Shown here one piece after another: positions 35,801-43,832 of a stretch of 64,000 bases of DNA. Both the position numbers and the translations under genes were made by a program. This stretch comes from Alkalibacillus silvisoli (GTDB taxonomy: Bacteria; Bacillota; Bacilli; Bacillales; Alkalibacillaceae): contig NZ_BAAACZ010000011.1 of NCBI RefSeq assembly GCF_039521975.1, positions 62,001 to 126,000 on the forward strand, in the 5' to 3' direction. The notes beneath the pieces were generated by a model that saw only the letters and a list, made by a program, of their open reading frames with translations, was not told where the DNA came from and did no database searches. Every line of letters starts with the position of its first letter. Within the stretch, counting starts at the first letter, position 1.

Positions 35801-36397
35801 TCTATAGAAGAATATGAACGTGTACAAGAACGTTATACATTCTTAACAGAGCAGCGTAATGATCTATTAGAAGCGAAAGAAACACTCCATTCAATTATAG
35901 ATGAAATGGATGAGGAAATGATTCGTAAGTTTAGCGAAACATTTTATAAGATCCAAGAAGAATTCTCAAAAGTGTTTGTAGAACTCTTTGGTGGTGGACA
36001 TGCTGAATTAAAGTTAACCAATCCAGATGACCTACTTGAAACAGGTGTCGATATTATTGCACAACCACCAGGTAAAAAGCTACAACAGTTAGGATTATTA
36101 TCAGGTGGAGAGCGTGCTTTAACAGCGATTGCGCTTTTATTTGCCATTTTACGTGTAAGGCCAGTACCTTTTTGTGTATTAGATGAAGTAGAAGCGGCCT
36201 TAGACGAAGCGAATGTCGTCAGGTTTGCTGGTTACTTAAAGCATTTTTCAGCTCAAACACAATTCATTGTAATTACACACCGTAAAGGGACAATGGAATA
36301 TGCTGATGTCTTATATGGTGTTACGATGCAAGAATCAGGTGTATCGAAGTTAGTATCAGTTAGATTAGAAGAAACAGAAGAGATGATATACAATTAA
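32828..36397 (+). CDS. smc: Chromosome partition protein SMC
   Basis: The 1189 aa SMC ATPase compacts and segregates the chromosome with ScpA/ScpB. It has Walker A GPNGSGKSN (about 32-40), long coiled coils at about 165-500 and 670-1000, a central hinge (about 505-665, ending GDVVNPGGSMSGGA), the ABC signature LSGGERALTA and Walker B VLDEVEAALD near the C-terminus. ATG 32828 matches the conserved MFLKKLETVGFKSFAE start; an in-frame start 12 nt upstream lacks support. Confidence 0.97.
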   Translation: MFLKKLETVGFKSFAERVSVDFVPGVTAVVGPNGSGKSNITDAIRWVLGEQSAKSLRGAKMEDVIFSGSDTRKGLNVADVTLVLDNRDQKLPIEYDEVAVTRRVYRSGDSDYLINKQPCRLKDITDLFMDSGLGKEAFSIISQGKVEEILSSKSEERRSIFEEAAGVLKYKKRKLNAQKKLNETKDNLSRVEDIIHEIEGQIEPLEKQAETAKQYLEMRKQLEEEEVSLLVAEIEAIYADWDQLLKSIDQLNKELTAEKTIIQQDEANLEEKRQIIYSLEQQISKWQDEKLYLTKEIEQLEGQKNVLAERLKHYDESKDKLENSIQTHQDQVDQQKLDIEDYEARLSVLQSARDETKQQIQSSKDKMASSEGNIEETIEQNKAEYIDLLNEQAASRNEKHSIQKQIEQITDRKKRLDERFEQMLKEREELQSSYDQNQEQKTKINEQLDAIKQSYEQLEATLTEHQSTISSDEEKLNQAYRIIEQLRSKKEMLEDMKESYSGFYYGVKAILQAKESGQLNGIHGAVAQIIQVPQDYVTAMETALGAQAQHLVVSTEKDARHAIQFLKQSKSGRATLLPQSTIKSRLLDERFYTTLQQLEGFVGLGSELVEFDESYRNIAENLLGNVIVSKTLEHANVIAKKVNHRYRIVTLEGDVVNPGGSMSGGAKKNSNQVSLFTREQELEDVNEKLSNYEMKTSQFKKDLDTKRVELEDLQTQLYSLEQQLSEVQSQNYKVDQEMQSLEIQFSNINKQLEVYDQENKQFEQDGDMLNHQLTQLEETLAKQSEQSNDLKQKIDDLTQNQSTYKARQEEQQEQLNHLQIRLAEQESDVRNQEERLTQLKEDLNEETKVKEQLETELKDLNESHEKSHTVEGLSETLQNHRNQLVKVNTQLEEAREKRESEMQLQEDLEREVKEKNRLYEEKNSQLQKQEVQANRLDVDLENRLKQLSDEYSMTFERAKELYGPAEDLSQAKDQVAKIKHEIKALGHVNLGSIEEYERVQERYTFLTEQRNDLLEAKETLHSIIDEMDEEMIRKFSETFYKIQEEFSKVFVELFGGGHAELKLTNPDDLLETGVDIIAQPPGKKLQQLGLLSGGERALTAIALLFAILRVRPVPFCVLDEVEAALDEANVVRFAGYLKHFSAQTQFIVITHRKGTMEYADVLYGVTMQESGVSKLVSVRLEETEEMIYN

Positions 36398-36430
36398 CTT
36401 AAGATTTAATCTAGGAAAGGAAGACGATTT

Positions 36431-37426
36431 ATGAGTTTCTTTAAAAAGCTTAAAGATAAAGTCAGTAAACAAACAGACCAAGTAACAGATAAATTTAAAG
36501 ACGGATTAACTAAAACGCGTGATTCCTTTACTTCTAAAGTAAATGATTTAGTAGCAAAATACCGTAAAGTTGATGAAGAATTCTTTGAAGAACTTGAGGA
36601 GATTTTAATTTCTGCTGATGTTGGTGTAGAGACGGTCATGAAATTAATTGAAGAGTTAGAAATGGAAGTGAAGCGTCGAAATATCCAAGATACAGAAGAA
36701 GTTAAAGAAGTGATTTCTGAGAAGTTAGTTGAAATATACTACGGTGATGATGAAGAGTCTGTAGAGGCTTTAAACTTACAAAAAGACGGGCTTTCTGTCA
36801 TCTTGATCGTTGGAGTTAATGGTGTTGGTAAAACAACGACAATCGGAAAGTTAGCTCACCAATTCAAACAAGATGGTCAATCAGTTGTACTAGCTGCTGG
36901 GGATACGTTTAGAGCAGGTGCTATTAATCAGTTAGATGTATGGGGTGAACGTGCAGGTGTAGATGTTATTAAGCATAGTGAAGGAAGTGACCCTGCAGCG
37001 GTGATCTATGATGGCATTCAAGCGGCGAAGTCACGTGGGGCTGATGTATTACTATGTGATACAGCAGGGCGACTACAAAATAAGGTCAACTTAATGAAAG
37101 AACTAACAAAGGTTCGAAAAGTAATTGAGCGAGAAATACCAGAAGCCCCTCACGAAACATTACTTGTCTTAGATGCAACAACTGGACAAAATGCCCTAAG
37201 TCAGGCTAAAACTTTTAAGGAAGCAACTGATGTTTCAGGTATCGTGCTAACTAAATTGGATGGTACAGCACGTGGAGGAATAGTTTTAGCTATTCGTAAT
37301 GAAATGAACATTCCTGTTAAATATGTTGGTTTAGGAGAGCAAATAACGGATTTACAACCATTTAATGCTCACCAATTTGTGTATGGTTTGTTTGGTGATT
37401 TAATGAATCGAACAGAGCAAGAATAA
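36431..37426 (+). CDS. ftsY: Signal recognition particle receptor FtsY
   Basis: FtsY receives SRP-ribosome complexes at the membrane. The 331 aa protein begins with a lysine-rich amphipathic segment (MSFFKKLKDKVSKQ), then the N domain. The G domain follows with GVNGVGKTTT (128-137), DTAGR and TKLDGTARGG. It follows smc and precedes ylxM-ffh, as in B. subtilis. Confidence 0.97.
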   Translation: MSFFKKLKDKVSKQTDQVTDKFKDGLTKTRDSFTSKVNDLVAKYRKVDEEFFEELEEILISADVGVETVMKLIEELEMEVKRRNIQDTEEVKEVISEKLVEIYYGDDEESVEALNLQKDGLSVILIVGVNGVGKTTTIGKLAHQFKQDGQSVVLAAGDTFRAGAINQLDVWGERAGVDVIKHSEGSDPAAVIYDGIQAAKSRGADVLLCDTAGRLQNKVNLMKELTKVRKVIEREIPEAPHETLLVLDATTGQNALSQAKTFKEATDVSGIVLTKLDGTARGGIVLAIRNEMNIPVKYVGLGEQITDLQPFNAHQFVYGLFGDLMNRTEQE

Positions 37427-37473
37427 GAGTAAATACTCACATTGTTTTCACATGTGGTAAGGAGTTTTAAGCC

Positions 37474-37800
37474 ATGCTTGAAAAAACAACGCGAATTAAT
37501 TATTTATTTGATTTTTATCAAGAGCTATTAACCGATAAACAAAAAAGTTACATGGAATTATATTACTTAGAAGATTATTCCTTAGGTGAAATTTCCGAAA
37601 CTTATGATGTTAGTCGGCAGGCCGTTTATGATAATATTAGACGTACAGAGGCAATGCTTGAGGAATATGAATCTCAGCTAGGACTCTATGAACGTTTTGA
37701 CAAGCGAAACAAGATCATTCAAGACATGAAGCAAAAACTGTCAAACCATCAATTAGAAGACACAAAGGTATTATTAGAACAATTGGAAAACCTAGATTAG
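37474..37800 (+). CDS. ylxM: YlxM family putative DNA-binding / SRP-associated protein
   Basis: The 108 aa protein has a sigma-70 region-4-like helix-turn-helix (LTDKQKSYMELYYLEDYSLGEI, SRQAVYDNIRRTE). Members of the YlxM/p13 family precede ffh in Firmicutes and have been linked to SRP function. The ATG has AAGGAGT 8 nt upstream, and it is 14 nt from ffh. Confidence 0.93.
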   Translation: MLEKTTRINYLFDFYQELLTDKQKSYMELYYLEDYSLGEISETYDVSRQAVYDNIRRTEAMLEEYESQLGLYERFDKRNKIIQDMKQKLSNHQLEDTKVLLEQLENLD

Positions 37801-37814
37801 GGGGACGGTCCATT

Positions 37815-39155
37815 ATGGCATTTGAAGGATTAGCCGACCGATTGCAAGGTACAATTAAAAAAATTACAGGAAAAGGTAAAGTTAGTGAAGCTGACGTAAA
37901 AGAAATGACAAGAGAAGTTAGGTTAGCTTTATTAGAAGCTGACGTTAACTATAAAGTCGTAAAAGATTTGATCAAGCGTATTAAAGAACGTGCAGTTGGC
38001 CAAGAAGTAATGGAGAGCTTAACACCAGGTCAACAAGTAATTAAAGTCGTAAAAGAAGAGTTAACAGAATTAATGGGTGGTGAGCAAAGTAAGATTGCTG
38101 TAGCCAATAAATCACCGACAGTCATTATGATGGTTGGTCTTCAAGGTGCGGGTAAAACAACAACTACCGGCAAACTAGCCACCCATTTACGTAAAAAGTT
38201 TAACCGTAATCCGTTATTAGTAGCAGCAGACGTTTATCGCCCAGCCGCCATTGATCAGTTAGAAACGTTAGGTGAGCAGTTGGATTTGCCAGTTTATTCA
38301 AAAGGCACAGAGGCAAACCCAGTTGATATTGCCAATGAGGCGATTGCTAAGGCTAAAGAAGAACATCACGATTATGTTTTAATCGATACAGCAGGGCGCC
38401 TACATGTTGATGAAGAACTCATGGGTGAATTATCACAAATTAAAGAAGACACATCACCAGATGAAATCTTTTTAGTTGTCGACTCCATGACAGGTCAAGA
38501 TGCCGTTAATGTGGCTGAAAGCTTTGATGAACAATTAGCTATTAGTGGTGTTGTATTAACCAAATTAGACGGTGACACACGTGGTGGTGCTGCTTTATCT
38601 ATAAGAGCTGTTACAGGTAAGCCGATTAAATTTGCCGGTATGGGTGAAAAGCTAGACCAACTAGAAGCATTCCACCCAGATCGTATGGCTTCTCGTATTT
38701 TAGGTATGGGCGATGTCTTTAGTTTAATTGAAAAGGCTGAAACCGAAGTCGATGAGAAAAAAGCTAAAGAAATGCAAGATAAAATGCGTTCAATGTCCTT
38801 TACATTTGAAGATTTCTTAGAGCAAATGGATCAAGTAAAGAACATGGGACCATTAGATGAGTTAATTAATATGATGCCTGGGGCTAATAAGATGAAAGGT
38901 ATGAAAAATCTTCAGGTTGATGACAAACAATTATCTCATATTGAAGCCATCATTCAGTCCATGACAAAAACTGAACGAGTGGACCCTAGTGTAATCAACG
39001 CGAGTCGCAAAAAGCGTATCGCAAAAGGGTCTGGTACTTCAGTTGCACAAGTCAATCGCTTGCTAAAACAATTTGAAGAAATGAAGAAAATGATGAAACA
39101 AATGACGAACCAAAAGAAAGGGAAAAAAGGCGGCATGAATCTCCCTTTTATGTAA
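37815..39155 (+). CDS. ffh: Signal recognition particle protein Ffh
   Basis: Ffh binds signal peptides and 4.5S/scRNA. The 446 aa GTPase has GLQGAGKTTTTGK (about 108-120), DTAGRL, TKLDGDTRGGAALS and a methionine-rich M domain from about 300 ending KKGGMNLPFM. It forms the SRP operon with ylxM. Confidence 0.97.
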   Translation: MAFEGLADRLQGTIKKITGKGKVSEADVKEMTREVRLALLEADVNYKVVKDLIKRIKERAVGQEVMESLTPGQQVIKVVKEELTELMGGEQSKIAVANKSPTVIMMVGLQGAGKTTTTGKLATHLRKKFNRNPLLVAADVYRPAAIDQLETLGEQLDLPVYSKGTEANPVDIANEAIAKAKEEHHDYVLIDTAGRLHVDEELMGELSQIKEDTSPDEIFLVVDSMTGQDAVNVAESFDEQLAISGVVLTKLDGDTRGGAALSIRAVTGKPIKFAGMGEKLDQLEAFHPDRMASRILGMGDVFSLIEKAETEVDEKKAKEMQDKMRSMSFTFEDFLEQMDQVKNMGPLDELINMMPGANKMKGMKNLQVDDKQLSHIEAIIQSMTKTERVDPSVINASRKKRIAKGSGTSVAQVNRLLKQFEEMKKMMKQMTNQKKGKKGGMNLPFM

Positions 39156-39175
39156 TGTAAAATAATCTATATTTC

Positions 39176-39218
39176 ATTAAAGCGCTTTTCCTTTTGTAGG
39201 AGAAGCGCTTTAATTTTG
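39176..39218 (+). terminator. Terminator after ffh
   Basis: A 16-bp stem (ATTAAAGCGCTTTTCC with GGAGAAGCGCTTTAAT, one G-U pair) is followed by TTTT. In B. subtilis transcription can continue to rpsP; here the unit ends. Confidence 0.88.
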
Positions 39219-39469
39219 GCTCTAAAATATTTGCTGAGGTAGCGGCAAATTTTACATTACTTTATAAGGTTACTGTCTTTTGGTCGTATATTTTGGCATC
39301 ATGTGATCCGCTTTTAGTGGATGCTTTAAGGCGACTAAGACTCCTTTAGTTTCGATGTTGTCAACAAACATATTTCAACAGCGGCGTCTTTTCGCATAGG
39401 ATACAGGAAGTTGGCGGAAGAACCAATATGTTAGTCGACTTAGAGCTGCACCCCTTGTTTTTCACCTGA
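39218..39469. repeat. Degenerate copy of the ISL3-leader / inverted-repeat element
   Basis: The segment starts GGCTCTAAAATATTTGCTGAGGTAG, nearly the same as the left end of the element at 59374. It continues with GTGATCCGCTT..AGTGGATGCTT at 39303-39326, also present at 59444-59466, and ends with CACCTGA as at 59564-59570. The interior is AT-rich and diverged, unlike the very GC-rich copy. It encodes nothing recognisable and marks the edge of the inserted ABC-transporter island. Confidence 0.7.
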
Positions 39470-39511
39470 AAAAACCAAAATATCAACTATTCAAAATAGT
39501 CATAAAATTAA

Positions 39512-39540
39512 TTGTTATTTAGTGGGAAATGAGTTAATAT
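39512..39540 (+). promoter_or_regulatory. Promoter of the small-peptide / ABC transporter locus
   Basis: TTGTTA and TAATAT are spaced exactly 17 nt, 45 nt upstream of the TTG start of the small-peptide gene. Confidence 0.65.
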
Positions 39541-39584
39541 ATTACCAAAGCCAATATTCTATATAATTCAGGAGGTTGTTAACT

Positions 39585-39819
39585 TTGAAGAAAATGGGGA
39601 AAGTTCTTAGTACTATACTCGTTTTTAGTATGTTGATTACATCTCCGTTAGTCATAAGTGCTCGATCACAGTGGTAGTAATTGGGTAACTCATTATACCT
39701 ACTACCAATGTATAGATGGTTCTGGTTATCATAAGTTTGAAGAACAACATAGACATATAGGTGATAGACAAGAATTTCGTACTATTAATGAACGTGTTAA
39801 TACAGCTTGTCCAATGTAA
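39585..39819 (+). pseudogene. Frameshifted gene for a small secreted two-cysteine peptide
   Basis: AGGAGGT (39570-39576) precedes TTG 39585, which opens a classic signal peptide (MKKMGKVLSTILVFSMLIT then SPLVISA) but hits TAG at 39675 after 30 codons. Dropping one base near 39661-39663 restores a frame reading DHSGSNWVTHYTYYQC to TAA at 39817. This would give about 77 aa, with a mature part of about 51 residues rich in His, Tyr and charged residues and with two cysteines. A promoter and ribosome-binding site are intact. The next gene pair is an ABC transporter, a layout common for bacteriocin-like peptides, but I do not recognise the family. Frameshift or sequencing error cannot be told apart here. 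Confidence 0.7.
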
Positions 39820-39885
39820 TATTAATGAATAGCCTAGTTATATTGAAAGAGTATGGGCTTTTTAGAATGAAAGGGGTCTATCACT

Positions 39886-42423
39886 ATGTTTTCATACTTA
39901 AAAGTCACATTTAGAGAACGTTGGAAGATATTTTTAACAATAGGACTTATTTTAGGTTGTTTAGGACTAGCGTACATAGGTACACAAACAATGACTGGTC
40001 AAATTGCGATTGAAGCAAGGGGTGAATTGGAAGATGATTGGCGTTATCAATATGATCTTTTAGTTTTACCTCAGTTAGATGATGAAGTCGAGGGGTTGGA
40101 AGATGGATGGGTTGCACCACAAAGTAGTATTGCTAGCTATGGGGGAATTTCATTAGAGGATTGGGAAAAAATCAAGGGTATTGAAGGTGTGGAAGTTGCT
40201 GCGCCAATTGCGTTAATGGGTTATTTTGAATTTATTGGAATGAATGCAAATGCCTCTAATGCTACACCCGGAAATTGGTATGAAACAACCAAAGAAGTTA
40301 CTGCTTTTGATGGGATGAAAACACATACGTTGACAGAAACTAGCTCTATTAGTGAGTATTATGATGAATCAATGGAAGATTCTATTTTATATCAAAGACA
40401 TTTGGAGGAAAGAGGATACCCTTCCAATGTAGCTCCAGGAACTTCTGTAAGGTATCCTAATGAAATGTTGCTTGTTGCTATTGACCCTGAAGCTGAAGAC
40501 CAATTATATAATGTGTCTGATAGCATGATTTCTGGAAGTTACCTTGATGAATCGTATTCTTCAGAGGGAGCTACTATGCCTGTTGTCCCTGTTGTTGCCC
40601 TTAAAGAACCAGAATATGTGATGGAAGAAACGGTAACAGTACATGAAATTAATGTACCAGATAATCTCTCTGAAGACGATATTGTTGGAGGAACAACAAG
40701 TTATTTACGTGGATTACCTAAAGAAGAAATTGCCCAATTAGACATTTCATCACTGACTTCTGATTTAAGGTTTAAAAATGTTAATCTAGAATTCGATGAT
40801 GAAGGTTTTAATGAAGTGGAATACGACCTAATAAATGCCCCTACTGAAATAATTCAATTTTCCCCAATCAATTACAGTCTAATAGAAAATAATGATGGAG
40901 ATATACCATTGTTAGAAGCTCAAGAGTATCCTAATGCCAGTGATTTTTATACTGAGATCAACATTCCTTTTTACCGTTATTCAGAAGGTGTTAGACAGAC
41001 ACATGATTTTACAGTGGACATAGTTGGATATTATGACTCTTCTGAAATTAGACCGAAATTTGCTGGGTCATGGCAAGAAGAAGACCCTGTCGATGTTTAT
41101 ACCCCGCATCACAGTATGATTATTAAAAATGGACTCGGTGAAGAAATTGAGCCAACACCGCTACTACCACTGCCAGTTAAAGCAAGTTATTATCCTGGTG
41201 CGCCTGATATGTTAACGAGTTTAAATGCACTACATCACGTCTATGATGAGGAACCACCATTATCTTCTATTCGTGTTGTAGTGGATGGGGTAGCTGAAAG
41301 GTCAGAATCTAGTCAAAGTAAAATTGAAGCAGTTGCAACCGAAATAAAAGAACAAACAGGTCACCACGTTGACATCATGCTAGGGTCTTCTGCAAGTAGA
41401 GTACATGTCAATCTAGCTGGAACTGAAGTTGATGAAGTTGGAACAGTAGAAGAAGGCTGGCAGCAAAAAGGAGTCAACTGGTCGATTGAGAATCAAGTCA
41501 ACCAGACAAATATTTTATTGTTTATTTATCTACTAGCCATTAGTGTGATCTTTTGTTATACGATTATTACTCATAGTCTCTTTAATCGTTCGATTGATTT
41601 TGCCATGCAACGAGCGATCGGTTGGACCAGGGGGAAAATTGTTCGAACACTTTCTATAGAAGTTTTCATCATTAGCACAATTCCTTTACTTGTCATTTGG
41701 ATTACGAACAATTGGTTGGAGGCCGTTTCTTTTATAGACTACTTATATATATGGTTAATTACAATCGCTATTATTTCAATAGGATATGTAACGGGAAGTT
41801 ATAAAGCACTAAAGCTTTCACCACGAGAAGGGCTAGAAGGTGAAGGAGCCGAGTGGAAGATGCAACGCATGGTAAGAATTCGAGGGATTATGTCTTATTG
41901 TCTTCACCAATTATTACGCCGTCCACTGCGATTTGGTTTACTAACGATCGTCATTGCGATTACAACGTTTATGCTTTTACTATCTATTGTGACCCAGCAA
42001 ATTCTTTCTGATTTTCTATATTTAAGCTTTATCGGTGAATCAATCAACTTAAAGCTAGCGGGCTATCAAACAGCAACACTAATCTTGAGCTTCATTTTAG
42101 CTGTTGCACTTACGTTTTTGCTTTTATATTTAAACCTCACCGAACGGAAGAAGGAATTCTTAATCTTTAGTTCAATCGGCTGGCCGATGAGGAGAATTCA
42201 GTTTTACATTAGTCTGGAGTCTTTTATTGTTTCGGTTATTGGTGCAGGAATTGGTACAATCGTAGCTAGTCTTTTTATCAATATATATACAGATAGTGTG
42301 ATTCCTAGCTGGTTGATTTCACTTTCTATTTTATCTCCAGTGGCGTTAATCACCTTGTTCACCATTGTTATTATTGCAGGTTTCAAGGTGAAGGGTGTGA
42401 CAAAGAATCATCACGCAGCTTAA
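39886..42423 (+). CDS. ABC transporter permease, FtsX/MacB-like, with large extracellular domain
   Basis: The 845 aa protein has one membrane helix near the N-terminus (about 15-36), a roughly 500-residue external region (40-545), then about seven C-terminal helices with two FtsX-like cores (about 547-680 and 690-835). The core sequences QRAIGWTRGKIVRTLSIEVF and FSSIGWPMRRIQFYISLES are typical of FtsX permeases. It is paired with the ATPase 26 nt downstream. Such permeases work in peptide export, bacteriocin immunity, lipoprotein handling or signalling rather than import. The gene is absent from this place in B. subtilis, between ffh and rpsP. Confidence 0.88.
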   Translation: MFSYLKVTFRERWKIFLTIGLILGCLGLAYIGTQTMTGQIAIEARGELEDDWRYQYDLLVLPQLDDEVEGLEDGWVAPQSSIASYGGISLEDWEKIKGIEGVEVAAPIALMGYFEFIGMNANASNATPGNWYETTKEVTAFDGMKTHTLTETSSISEYYDESMEDSILYQRHLEERGYPSNVAPGTSVRYPNEMLLVAIDPEAEDQLYNVSDSMISGSYLDESYSSEGATMPVVPVVALKEPEYVMEETVTVHEINVPDNLSEDDIVGGTTSYLRGLPKEEIAQLDISSLTSDLRFKNVNLEFDDEGFNEVEYDLINAPTEIIQFSPINYSLIENNDGDIPLLEAQEYPNASDFYTEINIPFYRYSEGVRQTHDFTVDIVGYYDSSEIRPKFAGSWQEEDPVDVYTPHHSMIIKNGLGEEIEPTPLLPLPVKASYYPGAPDMLTSLNALHHVYDEEPPLSSIRVVVDGVAERSESSQSKIEAVATEIKEQTGHHVDIMLGSSASRVHVNLAGTEVDEVGTVEEGWQQKGVNWSIENQVNQTNILLFIYLLAISVIFCYTIITHSLFNRSIDFAMQRAIGWTRGKIVRTLSIEVFIISTIPLLVIWITNNWLEAVSFIDYLYIWLITIAIISIGYVTGSYKALKLSPREGLEGEGAEWKMQRMVRIRGIMSYCLHQLLRRPLRFGLLTIVIAITTFMLLLSIVTQQILSDFLYLSFIGESINLKLAGYQTATLILSFILAVALTFLLLYLNLTERKKEFLIFSSIGWPMRRIQFYISLESFIVSVIGAGIGTIVASLFINIYTDSVIPSWLISLSILSPVALITLFTIVIIAGFKVKGVTKNHHAA

Positions 42424-42448
42424 TCTTAAAAAAGAAAGGTGTTTCGGA

Positions 42449-43129
42449 ATGATACAAATAAATGGATTGGCTAAGAGTTATACAAATGATTCTGAAAAGA
42501 TAGAAGTCTTAAAGGACCTTTCACTTACAATTGAAGATCATAGTTATGTATCGATTGTTGGCCCTTCTGGATCAGGTAAATCAACATTGCTCCATACAAT
42601 TGGCGGGTTAGAGCCAATTGACCGAGGGGAAATCTGGGTTAACGATCAAGCCGTACACAAACTAAAAGATAAACAATTAGCAAAATTACGCTTAAAGGAA
42701 ATCGGGTATGTATTTCAACAATTTCAGCTCCTACCAACAGCAACAGCCTTAGAAAATGTTATGATGCCATTATTGAATGTTTTTTCTTCTAAAGAGATCA
42801 AAGAGAAAGCAAAGGTCGCTTTAGAACGAGTAGGTTTAGAGCATCGAATTAACCACCTTCCATCTCGCCTGTCTGGTGGAGAGCAACAACGAGTGGCTAT
42901 TGCTAGAGCAATAGTAACTAATCCATCGATTATCCTTGCTGATGAGCCAACTGGAAATCTAGACTCCGAGACAGGTGAGAAAATTATTGGGTTATTAGAA
43001 GAAATCCATGCTAATGATGATGTGATTGTAGTGTTGATCACACACGATCAAGCCATTGCAGAACGAACGGATCAACAAATTAGTTTGTTGGATGGCAAGG
43101 TTAAAGTAGCAACATTAAGTGAATTGTAG
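42449..43129 (+). CDS. ABC transporter ATP-binding protein (MacB/LolD class)
   Basis: The 226 aa ATPase has Walker A GPSGSGKST (38-46), a Q-loop in VFQQFQLLPT, signature LSGGEQQRVAIARAI, Walker B ILADEPTGNLD and a switch His in LITHD. The LolD/MacB-type sequence matches the FtsX-like permease that precedes it. AAAGAAAGGTG is the likely ribosome-binding site. The two genes form a complete exporter-like unit. Confidence 0.93.
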   Translation: MIQINGLAKSYTNDSEKIEVLKDLSLTIEDHSYVSIVGPSGSGKSTLLHTIGGLEPIDRGEIWVNDQAVHKLKDKQLAKLRLKEIGYVFQQFQLLPTATALENVMMPLLNVFSSKEIKEKAKVALERVGLEHRINHLPSRLSGGEQQRVAIARAIVTNPSIILADEPTGNLDSETGEKIIGLLEEIHANDDVIVVLITHDQAIAERTDQQISLLDGKVKVATLSEL

Positions 43130-43168
43130 TAGTTTAATTTGCTAATAAATAATGTAATGTAAAAATCC

Positions 43169-43197
43169 TTTACACACTTTTGATTCTCTGATACAAT
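43169..43197 (+). promoter_or_regulatory. Promoter of the rpsP operon
   Basis: TTTACA and TACAAT are spaced 17 nt, about 40 nt before the rpsP ATG. It makes rpsP independent of the inserted ABC transporter genes. Confidence 0.75.
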
Positions 43198-43236
43198 CTA
43201 AACTTGTGAAAAGCAATTTTGATGGAGGTGTAAGAC

Positions 43237-43506
43237 ATGGCAGTAAAAATCCGCTTAAAAAGAATGGGTTCTAAAAGAAATCCTTTTTATCGTGTAGTAG
43301 TAGCAGATTCACGTTCACCTCGTGATGGACGTATTATTGAGCAAATCGGCACATATAATCCAGTTTCTGAAACACCAGAGGTTTCTATTGATGAGGATAA
43401 AGCATTAGACTGGATGACTAAAGGTGCTAAGCCAAGTGACACGGTACGCAACCTATTCTCAGACCAGGGCATCATGACTAAGTTTCACGAGTCAAAAAAT
43501 AACTAG
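43237..43506 (+). CDS. rpsP: 30S ribosomal protein S16
   Basis: The 89 aa protein starts MAVKIRLKRMGSKRNPFYRVVVADSRSPRDGR, diagnostic for S16, and continues IIEQIGTYNPV. GGAGGTG precedes the ATG. It heads the rpsP-khpA-ylqD-rimM-trmD-rplS cluster. Confidence 0.98.
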   Translation: MAVKIRLKRMGSKRNPFYRVVVADSRSPRDGRIIEQIGTYNPVSETPEVSIDEDKALDWMTKGAKPSDTVRNLFSDQGIMTKFHESKNN

Positions 43507-43523
43507 TAAGGATTTGTGATATC

Positions 43524-43751
43524 ATGAAACCCTTAATTGAAACGATTGTGAGTCCATTAGTCGATTATCCTGACGATGTTGAGGTGACAGTTGAAGAAAC
43601 GGATCGTAAAGTCCGTTACCATTTAACTGTTCATGAAGATGATGTTGGTAAAGTAATTGGCAAAAATGGACGGATCGCAAAAGCAGTTCGTACAGTTGTA
43701 CATGCAGCTAATTCGAACACGAATAAAAAGGTTTATGTTGATATTATGTAA
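43524..43751 (+). CDS. khpA: KH-domain RNA-binding protein KhpA (YlqC)
   Basis: This 75 aa single KH domain has the GxxG loop in VGKVIGKNGRIAKAVRTVV. KhpA forms dimers with KhpB and binds RNA in Gram-positive bacteria. It follows rpsP by 17 nt. Confidence 0.95.
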   Translation: MKPLIETIVSPLVDYPDDVEVTVEETDRKVRYHLTVHEDDVGKVIGKNGRIAKAVRTVVHAANSNTNKKVYVDIM

Positions 43752-43784
43752 AAAAGGGAGGGGGGTAAACCTTTCCCTTTTTTT
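43750..43784 (+). terminator. Terminator or attenuator between khpA and ylqD
   Basis: AAAAAAGGGA pairs with TCCCTTTTTT around a G-rich loop, and T residues continue after the stem. It lies immediately after the khpA stop, inside an otherwise continuous operon, so it may reduce downstream expression. Confidence 0.7.
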
Positions 43785-43832
43785 GCAATGTTCTATGAAG
43801 TAATTCGTACGTCAGATCATTCGGGTGGTTTT

